A DNA stretch of 64,000 nt, taken from positions 620,001 to 684,000 of the forward strand of contig NZ_CP010311.1 of NCBI RefSeq assembly GCF_000827125.1, in the 5' to 3' direction. Below, piece by piece: positions 16,825 through 26,100 of the stretch. The notes under the pieces are model-generated. The model searched no databases. It saw only the letters and a program-made list of their open reading frames with translations, and was not told the origin of the DNA. Position 1 is the first letter of the stretch. Each line of letters begins with the position of its first letter. The stretch comes from Geoalkalibacter subterraneus. GTDB lineage: Bacteria > Desulfobacterota > Desulfuromonadia > Desulfuromonadales > Geoalkalibacteraceae. The position numbers were made by a program, and so were the translations under genes.

Positions 16825-17891
16825 TTGACCATCAGCGGATGACGGATCGGAAAAAGGGAATCGGTTTTTTCCTGTTTCTGTTGTTTTTGTTTGTCAGCCC
16901 TGAGGGCGAGGCCGGTGTATTTGAAGGTCGGGTGGTGCATGGGATCGACCCTGTGTCGGGAATCAAGGTCTCGGCCTACAAAAGCCTTGATTTTGCCGGC
17001 GAACCCTTCGGAACAGCGGCGACTGATGCTGAGGGTCTCTACCGACTTGAACTCCCGGCCGGACTTTATGCCCTTTTTGCCCGTGACGACGGTCGCGGCC
17101 TGTTCGCCTTCTGCGGTCGCAACCCGGTGGCGGTGGCTGAGGGCAGAAGCTGGGCCGGGCTGCAGGCGGTGAGGATGACTCCCCCCCAAATCGCCCCCTA
17201 TGATGATGAATACAGCGGCGCCATCGAAGGCCAAGTTCTCTTCGAGGGTGAACCGGTCGCAGGGGCGCGCGTCTATCTCTACCTCGATGCCGACACCGAT
17301 CTCAAGGGACAGGGCTACCGCTTGTCCCCTCCCACCGGCGCGCAGGGCCGTTTTTCCTTCGAAGGGCTGCCCGAAAGCAGCTACTTTCTCGTGGCCCGTA
17401 AGCGCTCCGGCGGTGGTCGCGTCGGCCCGGTGCGCGAGGGGGATCTGCAGGGGGTCTTTCACGCCAACCCCCTCTATGTCAAGGCCGGTCATTTGCAGCA
17501 GATCAGCATCCCCATGGTGACCAAAATGCAGCAGGAATCGGGCAGCGAAACCTTTGTGCGAGCGACCGGCATGGCCGTCAAAGGGTGTGCGGTAGATACA
17601 GATGGCGAGCCGGTGGCAGGGGTGCACGCCTTCGCCTACACCGACCGCGTGATCGGTCACCAGCGCCCCGCCGCCCTGTCTCCCCCCACCGGCGAGGACG
17701 GCCGCTTCACCCTGTTTTTTACCGAACCGGGGATCTATTATATCGGCGCCCGCGAGGAATATGGCGATTCGCCCATGCCGGGGGAACTGTTCGGCATGTA
17801 TGACGAAACGGCCGATCATGGACTGGAGGTCGTGGAGGGGGAGACCCTGCGCGATGTGCGGATCATGGTGGAGCCGGTCCGGTTGGAATAG
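16821..17891 (+). CDS. Three-domain carboxypeptidase-regulatory-like exported protein (module 3, gene a)
   Basis: The ATG at 16821 overlaps the previous TGA (ATGA) and has GGAGG 7 bases upstream. The 356 residues begin with a charged segment and a hydrophobic signal (GIGFFLFLLFLFVSP). Three beta-sandwich domains follow, marked by VFEGRVVHGIDPVSGIKVSA, AIEGQVLFEGEPVAGARVYL and VKGCAVDTDGEPVAGVHAF, each with the LPAGLYALFARD or LPESSYFLVARKRS type loop. It resembles the 29066 protein most in its first domain (ARDDGRGLFAFCGRNPVAV versus AEGAGLYAFYGRNPLNV). It is followed closely by the third beta-helix gene. Confidence 0.85.
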   Translation: MIDHQRMTDRKKGIGFFLFLLFLFVSPEGEAGVFEGRVVHGIDPVSGIKVSAYKSLDFAGEPFGTAATDAEGLYRLELPAGLYALFARDDGRGLFAFCGRNPVAVAEGRSWAGLQAVRMTPPQIAPYDDEYSGAIEGQVLFEGEPVAGARVYLYLDADTDLKGQGYRLSPPTGAQGRFSFEGLPESSYFLVARKRSGGGRVGPVREGDLQGVFHANPLYVKAGHLQQISIPMVTKMQQESGSETFVRATGMAVKGCAVDTDGEPVAGVHAFAYTDRVIGHQRPAALSPPTGEDGRFTLFFTEPGIYYIGAREEYGDSPMPGELFGMYDETADHGLEVVEGETLRDVRIMVEPVRLE

Positions 17892-17910
17892 GTGATAGGT
17901 GGTGAAGCCT

Positions 17911-18825
17911 GTGAATAAAGGGATGTATGGGACTCATGGGACATATTGGACCTATGGGACTTATGGAAAAATCGCTTTTTTTGTTCTGGGTGCTGCTCTT
18001 CTGTTGGCTTCGGCTTGTGTTCGAGTGCCTTCAGCACCTCAGGTTCTGCACCTCACCGATGCCGTGATCGAAGGTGAAGCGGTGTGGAGTGGTGAGGTGC
18101 GCATTACCGGGGTGGTGGTGGTGAAAAAGAGCGGGCATCTGACCCTTCTGCCCGGCACGCGCGTTCTGTTCGAGAAGATCGATCGCGACGGCGACGGCAT
18201 CGGTGATTCGGAATTGCTGGTGGAAGGCGGCATCGTCGCGCGCGGGACGGCCGAGGCGCCGATCCTGTTCACCAGCGCGGCGGCCGAACCGCAGAAGGCC
18301 GACTGGAAATTTCTCTATCTCGATTTCGCCCGCGAAGGGGTGATCGAACATATCATCAGCGAGTATGCCTTCAGCGGCATCCAGGTTCATTTCTGCAAGG
18401 CATCGATCCGCAATTCGGTGTTTCGCCACAACATCGACGGCGTGCGTTTTTCGACCGTCAATCTCGAGGTGGAGAACAATCTCATCCATGAAAATACCCA
18501 CGGCCTGCGTTACGAAGAACGACGCGGGCGCGCCCATGTCCATCACAACGAGATCCGCGACAACGACATCGGCATCTTCGTCGTGACCCGCTCCGACGAC
18601 AACAGCCTCATCACCCGCAACAACATCACCCGCAGCCGCCTCTATCAGGTCAAGCTCGGTCTCGAGCAGCACGGCGACGTGACCTTTCCCGCCAACTGGT
18701 GGGGCACAGCCGATCCCTCCGTGATGGAGGAATCTTTTCTCGACCATTCTTTTGATCCGGCCCTGGGGGAGGTTTTCGCTCCCCAGCCTCTTACCGAACC
18801 TGTGGTTTTCATCCCGAATAGATAA
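17911..18825 (+). CDS. Beta-helix lipoprotein (module 3, gene b)
   Basis: The start is uncertain: GTG at 17911 has AGGTGG 8 bases upstream, with GTG 17899 and ATG 17923 as alternatives. The N-terminus is odd, because a 9-bp tandem repeat encodes MYGTHGTYWTYGTYG just before the signal helix FFVLGAALLLASAC, which ends in a lipobox. The mature part has the cap HLTLLPGTRVLFEK, a calcium-like DRDGDGIGD loop, and shorter parallel beta-helix rungs (HNEIRDNDIGIFVVTRSDDN). The end has PANWWG and FAPQPLTEP, matching the module 1 and 2 helices. At about 305 residues it is the smallest of the three. Confidence 0.8.
   Translation: MNKGMYGTHGTYWTYGTYGKIAFFVLGAALLLASACVRVPSAPQVLHLTDAVIEGEAVWSGEVRITGVVVVKKSGHLTLLPGTRVLFEKIDRDGDGIGDSELLVEGGIVARGTAEAPILFTSAAAEPQKADWKFLYLDFAREGVIEHIISEYAFSGIQVHFCKASIRNSVFRHNIDGVRFSTVNLEVENNLIHENTHGLRYEERRGRAHVHHNEIRDNDIGIFVVTRSDDNSLITRNNITRSRLYQVKLGLEQHGDVTFPANWWGTADPSVMEESFLDHSFDPALGEVFAPQPLTEPVVFIPNR
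17926..17966 (+). repeat. Five-copy 9-bp tandem repeat (TATGGGACT) in coding sequence
   Basis: The units are TATGGGACT, CATGGGACA, TATTGGACC, TATGGGACT and a partial TATGG. Because the unit is a multiple of three, copy-number change keeps the frame and only lengthens the peptide before the signal helix. The tract resembles an intergenic dispersed repeat that has been captured by the start of the lipoprotein gene. Confidence 0.75.
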
Positions 18826-19241
18826 GCTGCGCGCCCACCCGCCCACCGTTTTTGTTTTTCTGGCCTGCCTTTTTCTCGCCATTTTTTATTAATAAGAAAT
18901 ATCAAATATCTCATTGCCTTTAAGAATCTTTGCGGATTTTTTATACACGATAGAGTTTATCGGTATATAAAATCGCCATATTCTAAGTCCCCGGAATGAT
19001 ATGAAAAATAAGGGTGTTGTAAATGGCTTGTAAGTTGCATAAAAAGTTTCATATTTTTATTGTTCAAGAGTTTAATACTAGGAAAAGCCTGAAAATAAAG
19101 AAAATATTATTAAGCTGGCTCTTTTTTTATTTTATTCCTGGCTCGTGATTTGACGAAGTGTTGGCGATATGACGGATGGGGTGAGCTGTTTTGGATTGTG
19201 ACGGAAATCCAGGGTCCGCATGCAATAAACAGAGGCAGAGC
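18826..19241. other. Intergenic control region before the cytochrome series
   Basis: These 416 bases are A/T-rich and hold a -24/-12 promoter candidate at 19024-19039. A weak AGCC...GGCT pairing before a T-run lies at about 19086-19133. No riboswitch, tRNA or convincing small gene was seen. An upstream TTG-started extension of the cytochrome frame (from 19191) lacks signal-like sequence and is not used. Confidence 0.6.
19024..19039 (+). promoter_or_regulatory. Sigma-54-type (-24/-12) promoter candidate
   Basis: TGGCTTGTAAGTTGCA has the TGGC and TTGCA blocks with exact consensus spacing (7+4+5). Transcription would start near 19051, about 190 bases before the cytochrome ATG. It shares GGCTTGTA and TTGCAT with the 7718 promoter. 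RpoN control of outer-surface cytochromes is known in Geobacter. Confidence 0.7.
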
Positions 19242-22200
19242 ATGATTGGTTTTCGAAGTCAAATGATTGGATGGACAATTTTTGTGCTTGTGCTGGCATT
19301 GCTTCCGGCCGAAACGGTGCGGGCCATCGAGGTGCACAATTTTGATTGCAAAAATTGTCATAAACTCGGTGTTTCCTACAACGAGTTGGGCAACTCCACC
19401 ACCAATGTCTGCCTTGAGTGCCACAAGGACAATCCCCCTTCGGTCACTATGCTCGACGGCTTCAGTGCAACTCCGACAGGTGTGTTCGCGCCAACAGATG
19501 CCAGCAACGTCATGGGATCCTACCCGACGGGGTTGGCGGAAGGCAGCGGGTCGCGCTCTCAGTCCTCCCACATCTGGGCAGCGCGCGACGTCAATGAGGC
19601 CGCGGGGGCCAAGGCGCCGAGCAATCGTTATTTCTACGGGCGCTACGGCATCTCTACCGGCAAAGTGACCTGCCAGCGCTGCCATGACCCGCACAGCCGC
19701 GATGCCACCAATACCAAAATTCTGCGGCTCGGCACCGGCAGCCGTGAGCAGATGTGCATCGACTGTCACGCGCCCTGGAATATCGACAATACGGATCACG
19801 GCCTGTTGAGTCATCCCATGGTCGCTGATTATGCTGCTGTGCAGGGAGCGGTAGCCAACGAGGGCAAATACCGCGCCCCTGCAGATGTCGCGACACAGGG
19901 CGGCGAGGTTGTTCTTGTGGATGGCAAGGTCTCCTGTTCTTCATGTCACGGAGTGCATTTCACCGATTCGGACGGCACGACACTTGATGGTCCAGGGCAG
20001 ACTCTGAGTGCCGGCGACGGCAAATTGCTCAAAGCCGATGGTCCGGCTGGGAATGATAAGTCGATGCTGTGCCAGGCCTGCCATACCTATAAAGCTCATG
20101 GCAGCACGAACGAAACGGTGGGCTGCCTGGTGTGTCACAGCGGGCATGCCTACAACGGCGGTAACCCCAATTACTATGTCCTGCGCGGGCAGACCGAGAC
20201 AACTACCTACGGGGCGGTCAATTCCCTGGCTTACACCGATTTGACGGCCGATCTCGGGGGCACCTCGACCACCGCCCAACTGTGGGCGGGCAGCGCCGGC
20301 AGCGCCGATGGTTACTGCGAGCGCTGTCATGGGGATCTGACGTCCATGCCCGGCAGCAGCAGGACTCATGTGGAAGGCGAGGATTGCCTGGAGTGCCATG
20401 CCCACAATGGCGATGGGATGACCTACGCCTTCGAGGCCAACTGTACCGATTGCCACGGCTGGCCGCCGAGCGCCGACTCCGGTGGAGGGCCAGAAGGGTA
20501 CGCTTTTGTCGACGCGCCCGAACCGGAAGGCCGTAATTATTCCCAGGATGCCGATTACAAACCCGAAAGCACCACAGCCCATACGACGCACACCGGTTCG
20601 ACAAGTGACTACGGGCTTTCCTGCGGCAGTTGCCATGATGACGACTTTGGCGCCACACACAACGACGGCAACAATCAGAATGTTTTCACCGGCAGCTCTC
20701 CCCATGTTGTATCCGGAGCGGGCGGCGTCCTGCGCCCGGTTTACGATAAGACGGGCGCGGGAACCTGCTCCAGCGTCTACTGCCACAGCAACGGCGGAAA
20801 GCGAAACGCCTCCGGCACAAAACAAGCTGCTGATTTTAACACTGTTGCAGTGACCTGGACTGGCGAGAGCATCACCTCCTGCGCGGCCTGCCACGGTAAC
20901 GACAGTGTCGCCATGGGTACAAGCAACAACTCGCCCCGTCACATCCCGCACCTCGATCGGGGCTATTCCTGCAATATCTGCCATCAGGCCACCGCCGCCA
21001 GCGCCACCGCTCTGGCCGCCGGCGCGGCAGGCGGGAGCCATGTCGACGGCGAGGTCGATATCGTTTTCGACTCGTCCTACAGTCTTGGAGCAGGCCTTAT
21101 GGGCAGCGGTAGCTATGACGCGGTTGCCGGCACCTGCGCGGTTTATTGCCATTCGGACGGCAAGGGGAACTATGCTTCTGCCGATTGGGATCTCGCTTCG
21201 GGTGGAGCCTGTGACTTCTGTCACGGGCATGACGCCGGGTCCGCCAACCCGCTGACTTCCGGCAGCCACGCTACGCATATCGACGACAGCGACAACGAGA
21301 TCGGCCGCAGTCTGGGCTGTGTCGAGTGTCACAGCAATACGGTCAGCGACAACAACACTATCGGCACTGCGGCCAATCACATCGACGGCGCCTTCACCCT
21401 CGGCATCCGGATGGATGGGAACAAGTCCGACTGCACCAATATCTACTGTCACAGCAACGGCAACGCCGGCAACCTGGTATACCGCGACCGGGCCTGGGGA
21501 AGCGCCCCCATCTTCTGCGACGGCTGTCATGGCGACGGAAACGGCAAAGCCTATCCCGCGTATGCCAATGGCGGCATCGGCCATGTCGATGCCAACAGCC
21601 ACGAAGCTCATGCGGGTAACGCCGGTTTCAACTGCGCAGAGTGCCATAGCACTACCGCGACGGGCAATGGTCTCAAGACCGGCGGGACGCTGACGCATCT
21701 CAATGAAACCATCGATGTCTCCGGCCCCCAGTTCGCCTGGGACCCGGCGACTGGAACCTGCAGCAACATCGCCTGCCATTTTGACAATGGTGCGAAGTGG
21801 GGTGACACTCTGACCTGCACCTCCTGCCACAACAACGGCACCGATGACGGAAACCTGGTCAATGCGGTTCCGGCAGCAAGTAGCGCCATCCACGCAATCC
21901 ATTACAATGCGGCGGCCACTTACGTGGGCGGTTGCGACGGCTGCCACGGCGGCGGCGCATCAACCGGCAGCCATGCGGGTCATGCCGACCTCAGCAGAAC
22001 CCTGGTCAACCTGACCTACTCCGATGTCGACAAAAACTGCACCAATGCCTGTCACCTGGCCGCTCCGGTCAATCTGTGGAGCGCCGGCCAGAGCCTGGCC
22101 TGCAGTGACTGCCACGGCTCGGGTAAATCCCTTGACTCTGGGGACAACCCGCCGAGCAGCGGTTCCCATGCCGCCCATGTCGTCAGCGCTGCGGGCGCCT

Positions 22201-23177
22201 ATGGCTCGACGGCGAACTCATCGACGGCCGACACGTACGACTTCGGCTGCGGTAAATGTCACGGCAGCGATGACATCAACCATATCGACGGCACCCTGAC
22301 GGTGGTCGACGTCGGCTGGACGGGGACTGTCTGCAACCAGAGCTACTGCCACTCCAACGGCGCCTACGACAACGGCGACCCCGCCACCACCCGGCGCGAG
22401 TATGTCGCTTCGCCCCAGTGGCTGGGCGGCACCTTCAGCGGCGACCGGTGCGCGGCCTGTCACCTGAATTCGCCGGATACCGGTGCCCATCATGAGCATG
22501 AAGTCGGCTTCCACTACGACGCGGTTTACAGCGGTCTTGCCGGGTTTCTGCCGGTGCTCGACACGGACCCCGTGCCGGCCGGGCTCACTTATACCGTTCT
22601 CAGTGAAGTCCGCGGCCACGGCGGTCGCCTGGATGACGGTATCACCTCCACCTCCACTGTTCTGAGCTGCCAGGTCTGCCACAATGCCACGGTCACGGTC
22701 TGGTACAACGATAACAACACCACCTGCGCCGCATGCCATGTGGGTGGTGCCGCGCCGCCCAAGGGCCAGATGACCATCGCCGATAAGAGCAGGCACGTCA
22801 ACGGTGTCCGCGATGTGCAGTTCTTCAATCAGAAGGTGCGCTCCAAAGCGCAGCTGAGCGATATGGTGCCCGATTTGCCCGGGCCCAATGTCGATTGGAC
22901 GGAGATCCTCGAACTTCAGCAGAGCTGGGTGCGCATCAACGGCTACAAGGCCGCCGACGGATCGAGCTATGACGAGTCGCCCGACACCCTTCTCAGCACC
23001 GGTCTTTTCGATAACGGGACCGGCGAGATCGGCGGAGACGTTGCCAACCCGACCTGTCTGGTTTCATGCCACCTGACCAACAAGTTCATCTCCGACAACA
23101 ACCTCGACAAGGAACCTGTCGGGTGGTTTGACGGCGGGCGGATGTGCATCGACTGTCATACGCGCCTGCCGCGATAG
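19242..23177 (+). CDS. Giant multihaem c-type cytochrome, about 32 haem motifs
   Basis: The ATG at 19242 gives 1311 residues with a signal peptide ending at ETVRAIE. By eye there are 25 CXXCH, four CX4CH (CSSVYCH, CTNIYCH, CSNIACH, CNQSYCH) and three CX3CH sites (CAVYCH, CTNACH, CLVSCH). The repeating block of CX4CH followed by CXXCH about 30-45 residues later is the Geobacter CxxxxCH/CXXCH domain, here tandemly repeated with S-H-A-x-H-V spacer His residues that can act as distal ligands. No membrane helix is seen after the signal, so it is periplasmic or extracellular. It is first in the series under the 19024 promoter and probably stores or conducts electrons. Confidence 0.92.
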   Translation: MIGFRSQMIGWTIFVLVLALLPAETVRAIEVHNFDCKNCHKLGVSYNELGNSTTNVCLECHKDNPPSVTMLDGFSATPTGVFAPTDASNVMGSYPTGLAEGSGSRSQSSHIWAARDVNEAAGAKAPSNRYFYGRYGISTGKVTCQRCHDPHSRDATNTKILRLGTGSREQMCIDCHAPWNIDNTDHGLLSHPMVADYAAVQGAVANEGKYRAPADVATQGGEVVLVDGKVSCSSCHGVHFTDSDGTTLDGPGQTLSAGDGKLLKADGPAGNDKSMLCQACHTYKAHGSTNETVGCLVCHSGHAYNGGNPNYYVLRGQTETTTYGAVNSLAYTDLTADLGGTSTTAQLWAGSAGSADGYCERCHGDLTSMPGSSRTHVEGEDCLECHAHNGDGMTYAFEANCTDCHGWPPSADSGGGPEGYAFVDAPEPEGRNYSQDADYKPESTTAHTTHTGSTSDYGLSCGSCHDDDFGATHNDGNNQNVFTGSSPHVVSGAGGVLRPVYDKTGAGTCSSVYCHSNGGKRNASGTKQAADFNTVAVTWTGESITSCAACHGNDSVAMGTSNNSPRHIPHLDRGYSCNICHQATAASATALAAGAAGGSHVDGEVDIVFDSSYSLGAGLMGSGSYDAVAGTCAVYCHSDGKGNYASADWDLASGGACDFCHGHDAGSANPLTSGSHATHIDDSDNEIGRSLGCVECHSNTVSDNNTIGTAANHIDGAFTLGIRMDGNKSDCTNIYCHSNGNAGNLVYRDRAWGSAPIFCDGCHGDGNGKAYPAYANGGIGHVDANSHEAHAGNAGFNCAECHSTTATGNGLKTGGTLTHLNETIDVSGPQFAWDPATGTCSNIACHFDNGAKWGDTLTCTSCHNNGTDDGNLVNAVPAASSAIHAIHYNAAATYVGGCDGCHGGGASTGSHAGHADLSRTLVNLTYSDVDKNCTNACHLAAPVNLWSAGQSLACSDCHGSGKSLDSGDNPPSSGSHAAHVVSAAGAYGSTANSSTADTYDFGCGKCHGSDDINHIDGTLTVVDVGWTGTVCNQSYCHSNGAYDNGDPATTRREYVASPQWLGGTFSGDRCAACHLNSPDTGAHHEHEVGFHYDAVYSGLAGFLPVLDTDPVPAGLTYTVLSEVRGHGGRLDDGITSTSTVLSCQVCHNATVTVWYNDNNTTCAACHVGGAAPPKGQMTIADKSRHVNGVRDVQFFNQKVRSKAQLSDMVPDLPGPNVDWTEILELQQSWVRINGYKAADGSSYDESPDTLLSTGLFDNGTGEIGGDVANPTCLVSCHLTNKFISDNNLDKEPVGWFDGGRMCIDCHTRLPR

Positions 23178-23186
23178 GAGGCGTTG

Positions 23187-26100
23187 ATGATCCGGCAACC
23201 TGAAGACGCTGAAAAAAAGGAAATCGTGAAAGGCCCAAGAGAGTTTTCCGGGAGACAAAAGATGAGTTTTGCACATACGGACGTTCAATCGAAAGCCTGC
23301 TGCTCCGGCCGGAACCGGAGGAAAGGGTTTCTGGGCGCCTTGACTTTGATACTGTTGTTGAGTCTGACATCCTTTTCGCAGGCCGCGATCCCTGATGTGC
23401 CTGCCAGCGGCGCCTATATCGAGGCCGAAGACTACGTCGGCATGGGGGCGCCCAACCCCTGGGCCTGGGAATTTCAAAGCAGCGTTACCGGTTTTCAGGG
23501 CACGGGCTATCTTTACACCACCAACGGCGGGACCGGCACCACGCCCAACGGCTCACGCGTTGATTTCCCGGTGAACTTTCTCGAAGCCGGCACCTATCAG
23601 ATTTGGCTGCGGGGTCGGGATCAGGATGGCGCCGGCGGCGGCGATTCGACTTTCTGGGGGATGGACGGCACTGTGCTGGGGGCATTGACCCAAGCCGGCG
23701 ACAACCGGTGGGAGTGGACCACCCGCCTGCAGAACGGCACCAACCAGGTGACCATCAACGCGCCCGGGGGCCACACCCTCAATCTGTGGCCGCGCGAGAC
23801 GGGGCAGCACACCGACAGTATCTTCATCATCCGCACCGATAAGCCGCTGCCGGATAACCTTTCCGAAGGCAGCGCCGCCGGAGTGCCCACCGGCCACACC
23901 GCCTTGGATTTCTCGCAGACCGGGCCCGGCGCAGGCTATATCACCATCGCCGACGGCCAGAAGGTCAACGGCGACACGATCGATCTGGTCACCGGCAAAA
24001 TCGACGGCAATGATCTGGTCTACGACACCGATCTCTCCGGGCTCACCTACCGCCCCCTGCTCCCGCCCAGCGATGGGTTCAACGGCTATGCCGTCGGGTC
24101 CAAGTGGACCAAGGTCGACGTGGGCGGTGACACCACCCCCGATCCCGTCATCGACAACAGCGGTGTTCTGCATCTGACCGGCAGCGGGCAGAACATCTGG
24201 AACCGCAGCGATTATTTCACCTACCTTTACCAGAACGGCATCAGGGGCGATTTCAGCATCGACGTCCATGTGAAAAACCTTCAGAATACCAACGGCTATG
24301 CCAAGGCGGGGATCATGGTGCGCCAGAGCCTTGCGGGCAACAGCCAGCACGCCATGGCGCTGATGACCTACAGCAACGGGGCCGGCTTTTACCGCCGCAC
24401 CACTGCCGGCGCCAATTCACAGAATACGCTTGCCGCGGGCCAGACCACACCCAAATGGGTGCGCATCACCCGCGAGGGAAATACCTTCACCGGTTACTAT
24501 TCGGCGGACGGGGTGAGCTGGAACCTGATCGGCAGTGATACCGTGGTCATGAGCGATCCGGTGATTATCGGCCTCGGTGTCACCTCCGCCGACGCCAACC
24601 AGGACAACACCGCCCAGTTCGACAACTTCCTGTTCACTGACACGGTGATGGGCGCCACCAGCGGCTGGACCGACGTCACCACCCCCTTCGGCGCCGTGGC
24701 CGCGGGCTGGGGAACCGACCCCGGCGTGCCTGAAGAAAGAGCCATGGCGCTCAAATCCGGCGGGACGCTGGCCGTCAACACCTTCACCTACAGCTCCTGC
24801 GTGGACACCACCCCGTCGAGCATCACCATCCCGGCGGGTCAGATCGTCTCCGGCGGTTCGGTCAGTCTGCCCAGTCTCTTTGACACAGAGGGCAACGTCG
24901 CTGGGTTCACCTATCAGATCAACGGCGTCGGCGCCAACAACCCCTGGAACAGCAACGCCTTCGGCACCGATACCCCAGAGGACGTGACCTTGACGGTGCG
25001 CGGCAGCGACCCCGACTGCGGCGGTTCGCTTCATTCAGCCAGCGCAACCATCACCGTCGACAACACCTGTCAGGATTCAACACCCTCAACCCTCACCATC
25101 GCCACCGGGCAAAGCACCGGCGGCCGGTCCGTGGATCTGACCACCCTCTTCACTAAAACCGGTGACGTGGGCTCATTCACCTACGAGATCAACGGGGTTC
25201 CTGTTACCAGCCCCTGGAACAGCACCGCCCTGGTGCCGGTCAACAGTGACGGCTCCGTCACCCTGACCGTGAGCGGCATCGACCCCAATGACGATTGCCC
25301 GGAAAAACCCGATATTCTCATTGAAGCCTCCAACACGATTTATGTCGACAATCGCTGCACCGGCGTCGATCCCACGGTACTATTCGACGACAGCCCCAAA
25401 TACGTGGCCTCCGGCAAGCAGGTCGCCTATACGGTGACGGTTTTCAACAACGACGGGCTGATCTGCGATCCGATGGATGTCACCCTGAGCCTGGTGGGCG
25501 ACAGCAATCTCAGCGATTTCGACGCCTCTATTCTCATGGGCGGTACCCAGAGCGTTTTGCCGCGCGACTCCAGAACCTGGGAGATGATCGTCGGCGCGAG
25601 AGAGGACGTGCCGGAATGGCAGGAGAACACCACCACGGTGCGGGCTACCATCGACAGCGATCCTAACGGACATGTCCACACTGCCGTGGATGCGAGCACC
25701 AAAACCGTCGTCTTTCTGGTCTCGCCCATCACCCACAACAGCATCACTACCAAATCGAGCAAATGGGGGGGCAACTGGGGCACCAGCGACGCGGGTAGCA
25801 AGTACGGAAACTTCACCTGCCTGACCTGCCACGAGAAGAACTCCCCCAATGTCAAATGGATGCGCGAAACCATCGCCACCCCCGACGGCAGCAACTGGGA
25901 GAGCACCGGCACGAATTCGGTCACCGTCGTTTTCAACGATGCCCGTGACGGATCCTCCGACTGGGGCAATGACGACCCCTACGGGCTCGACGGAGCCGAT
26001 TTCGACAACAACGGCGGACCCGGTCGCACCTCCTCCAACCGCAGCTGCGAGGTCTGTCATTCGCAGACCCTCTATCATCGCTACGACACCAGCGGGCAGG

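Noticed and set aside
18826-19241. GEMM (c-di-GMP) riboswitch before the cytochrome series
   Set aside because: Such switches are common in Geobacter cytochrome leaders, so I looked for the conserved GCAAA and tetraloop-receptor parts, but did not find them here or in 7438-7913.
19941-21947. 668-codon open frame on the minus strand under the first giant cytochrome
   Set aside because: It is a shadow of repetitive GC-rich coding DNA; the plus strand has a signal peptide and 32 haem motifs, and the antisense product has low-complexity Val/Ala/Gly sequence with no start signal.
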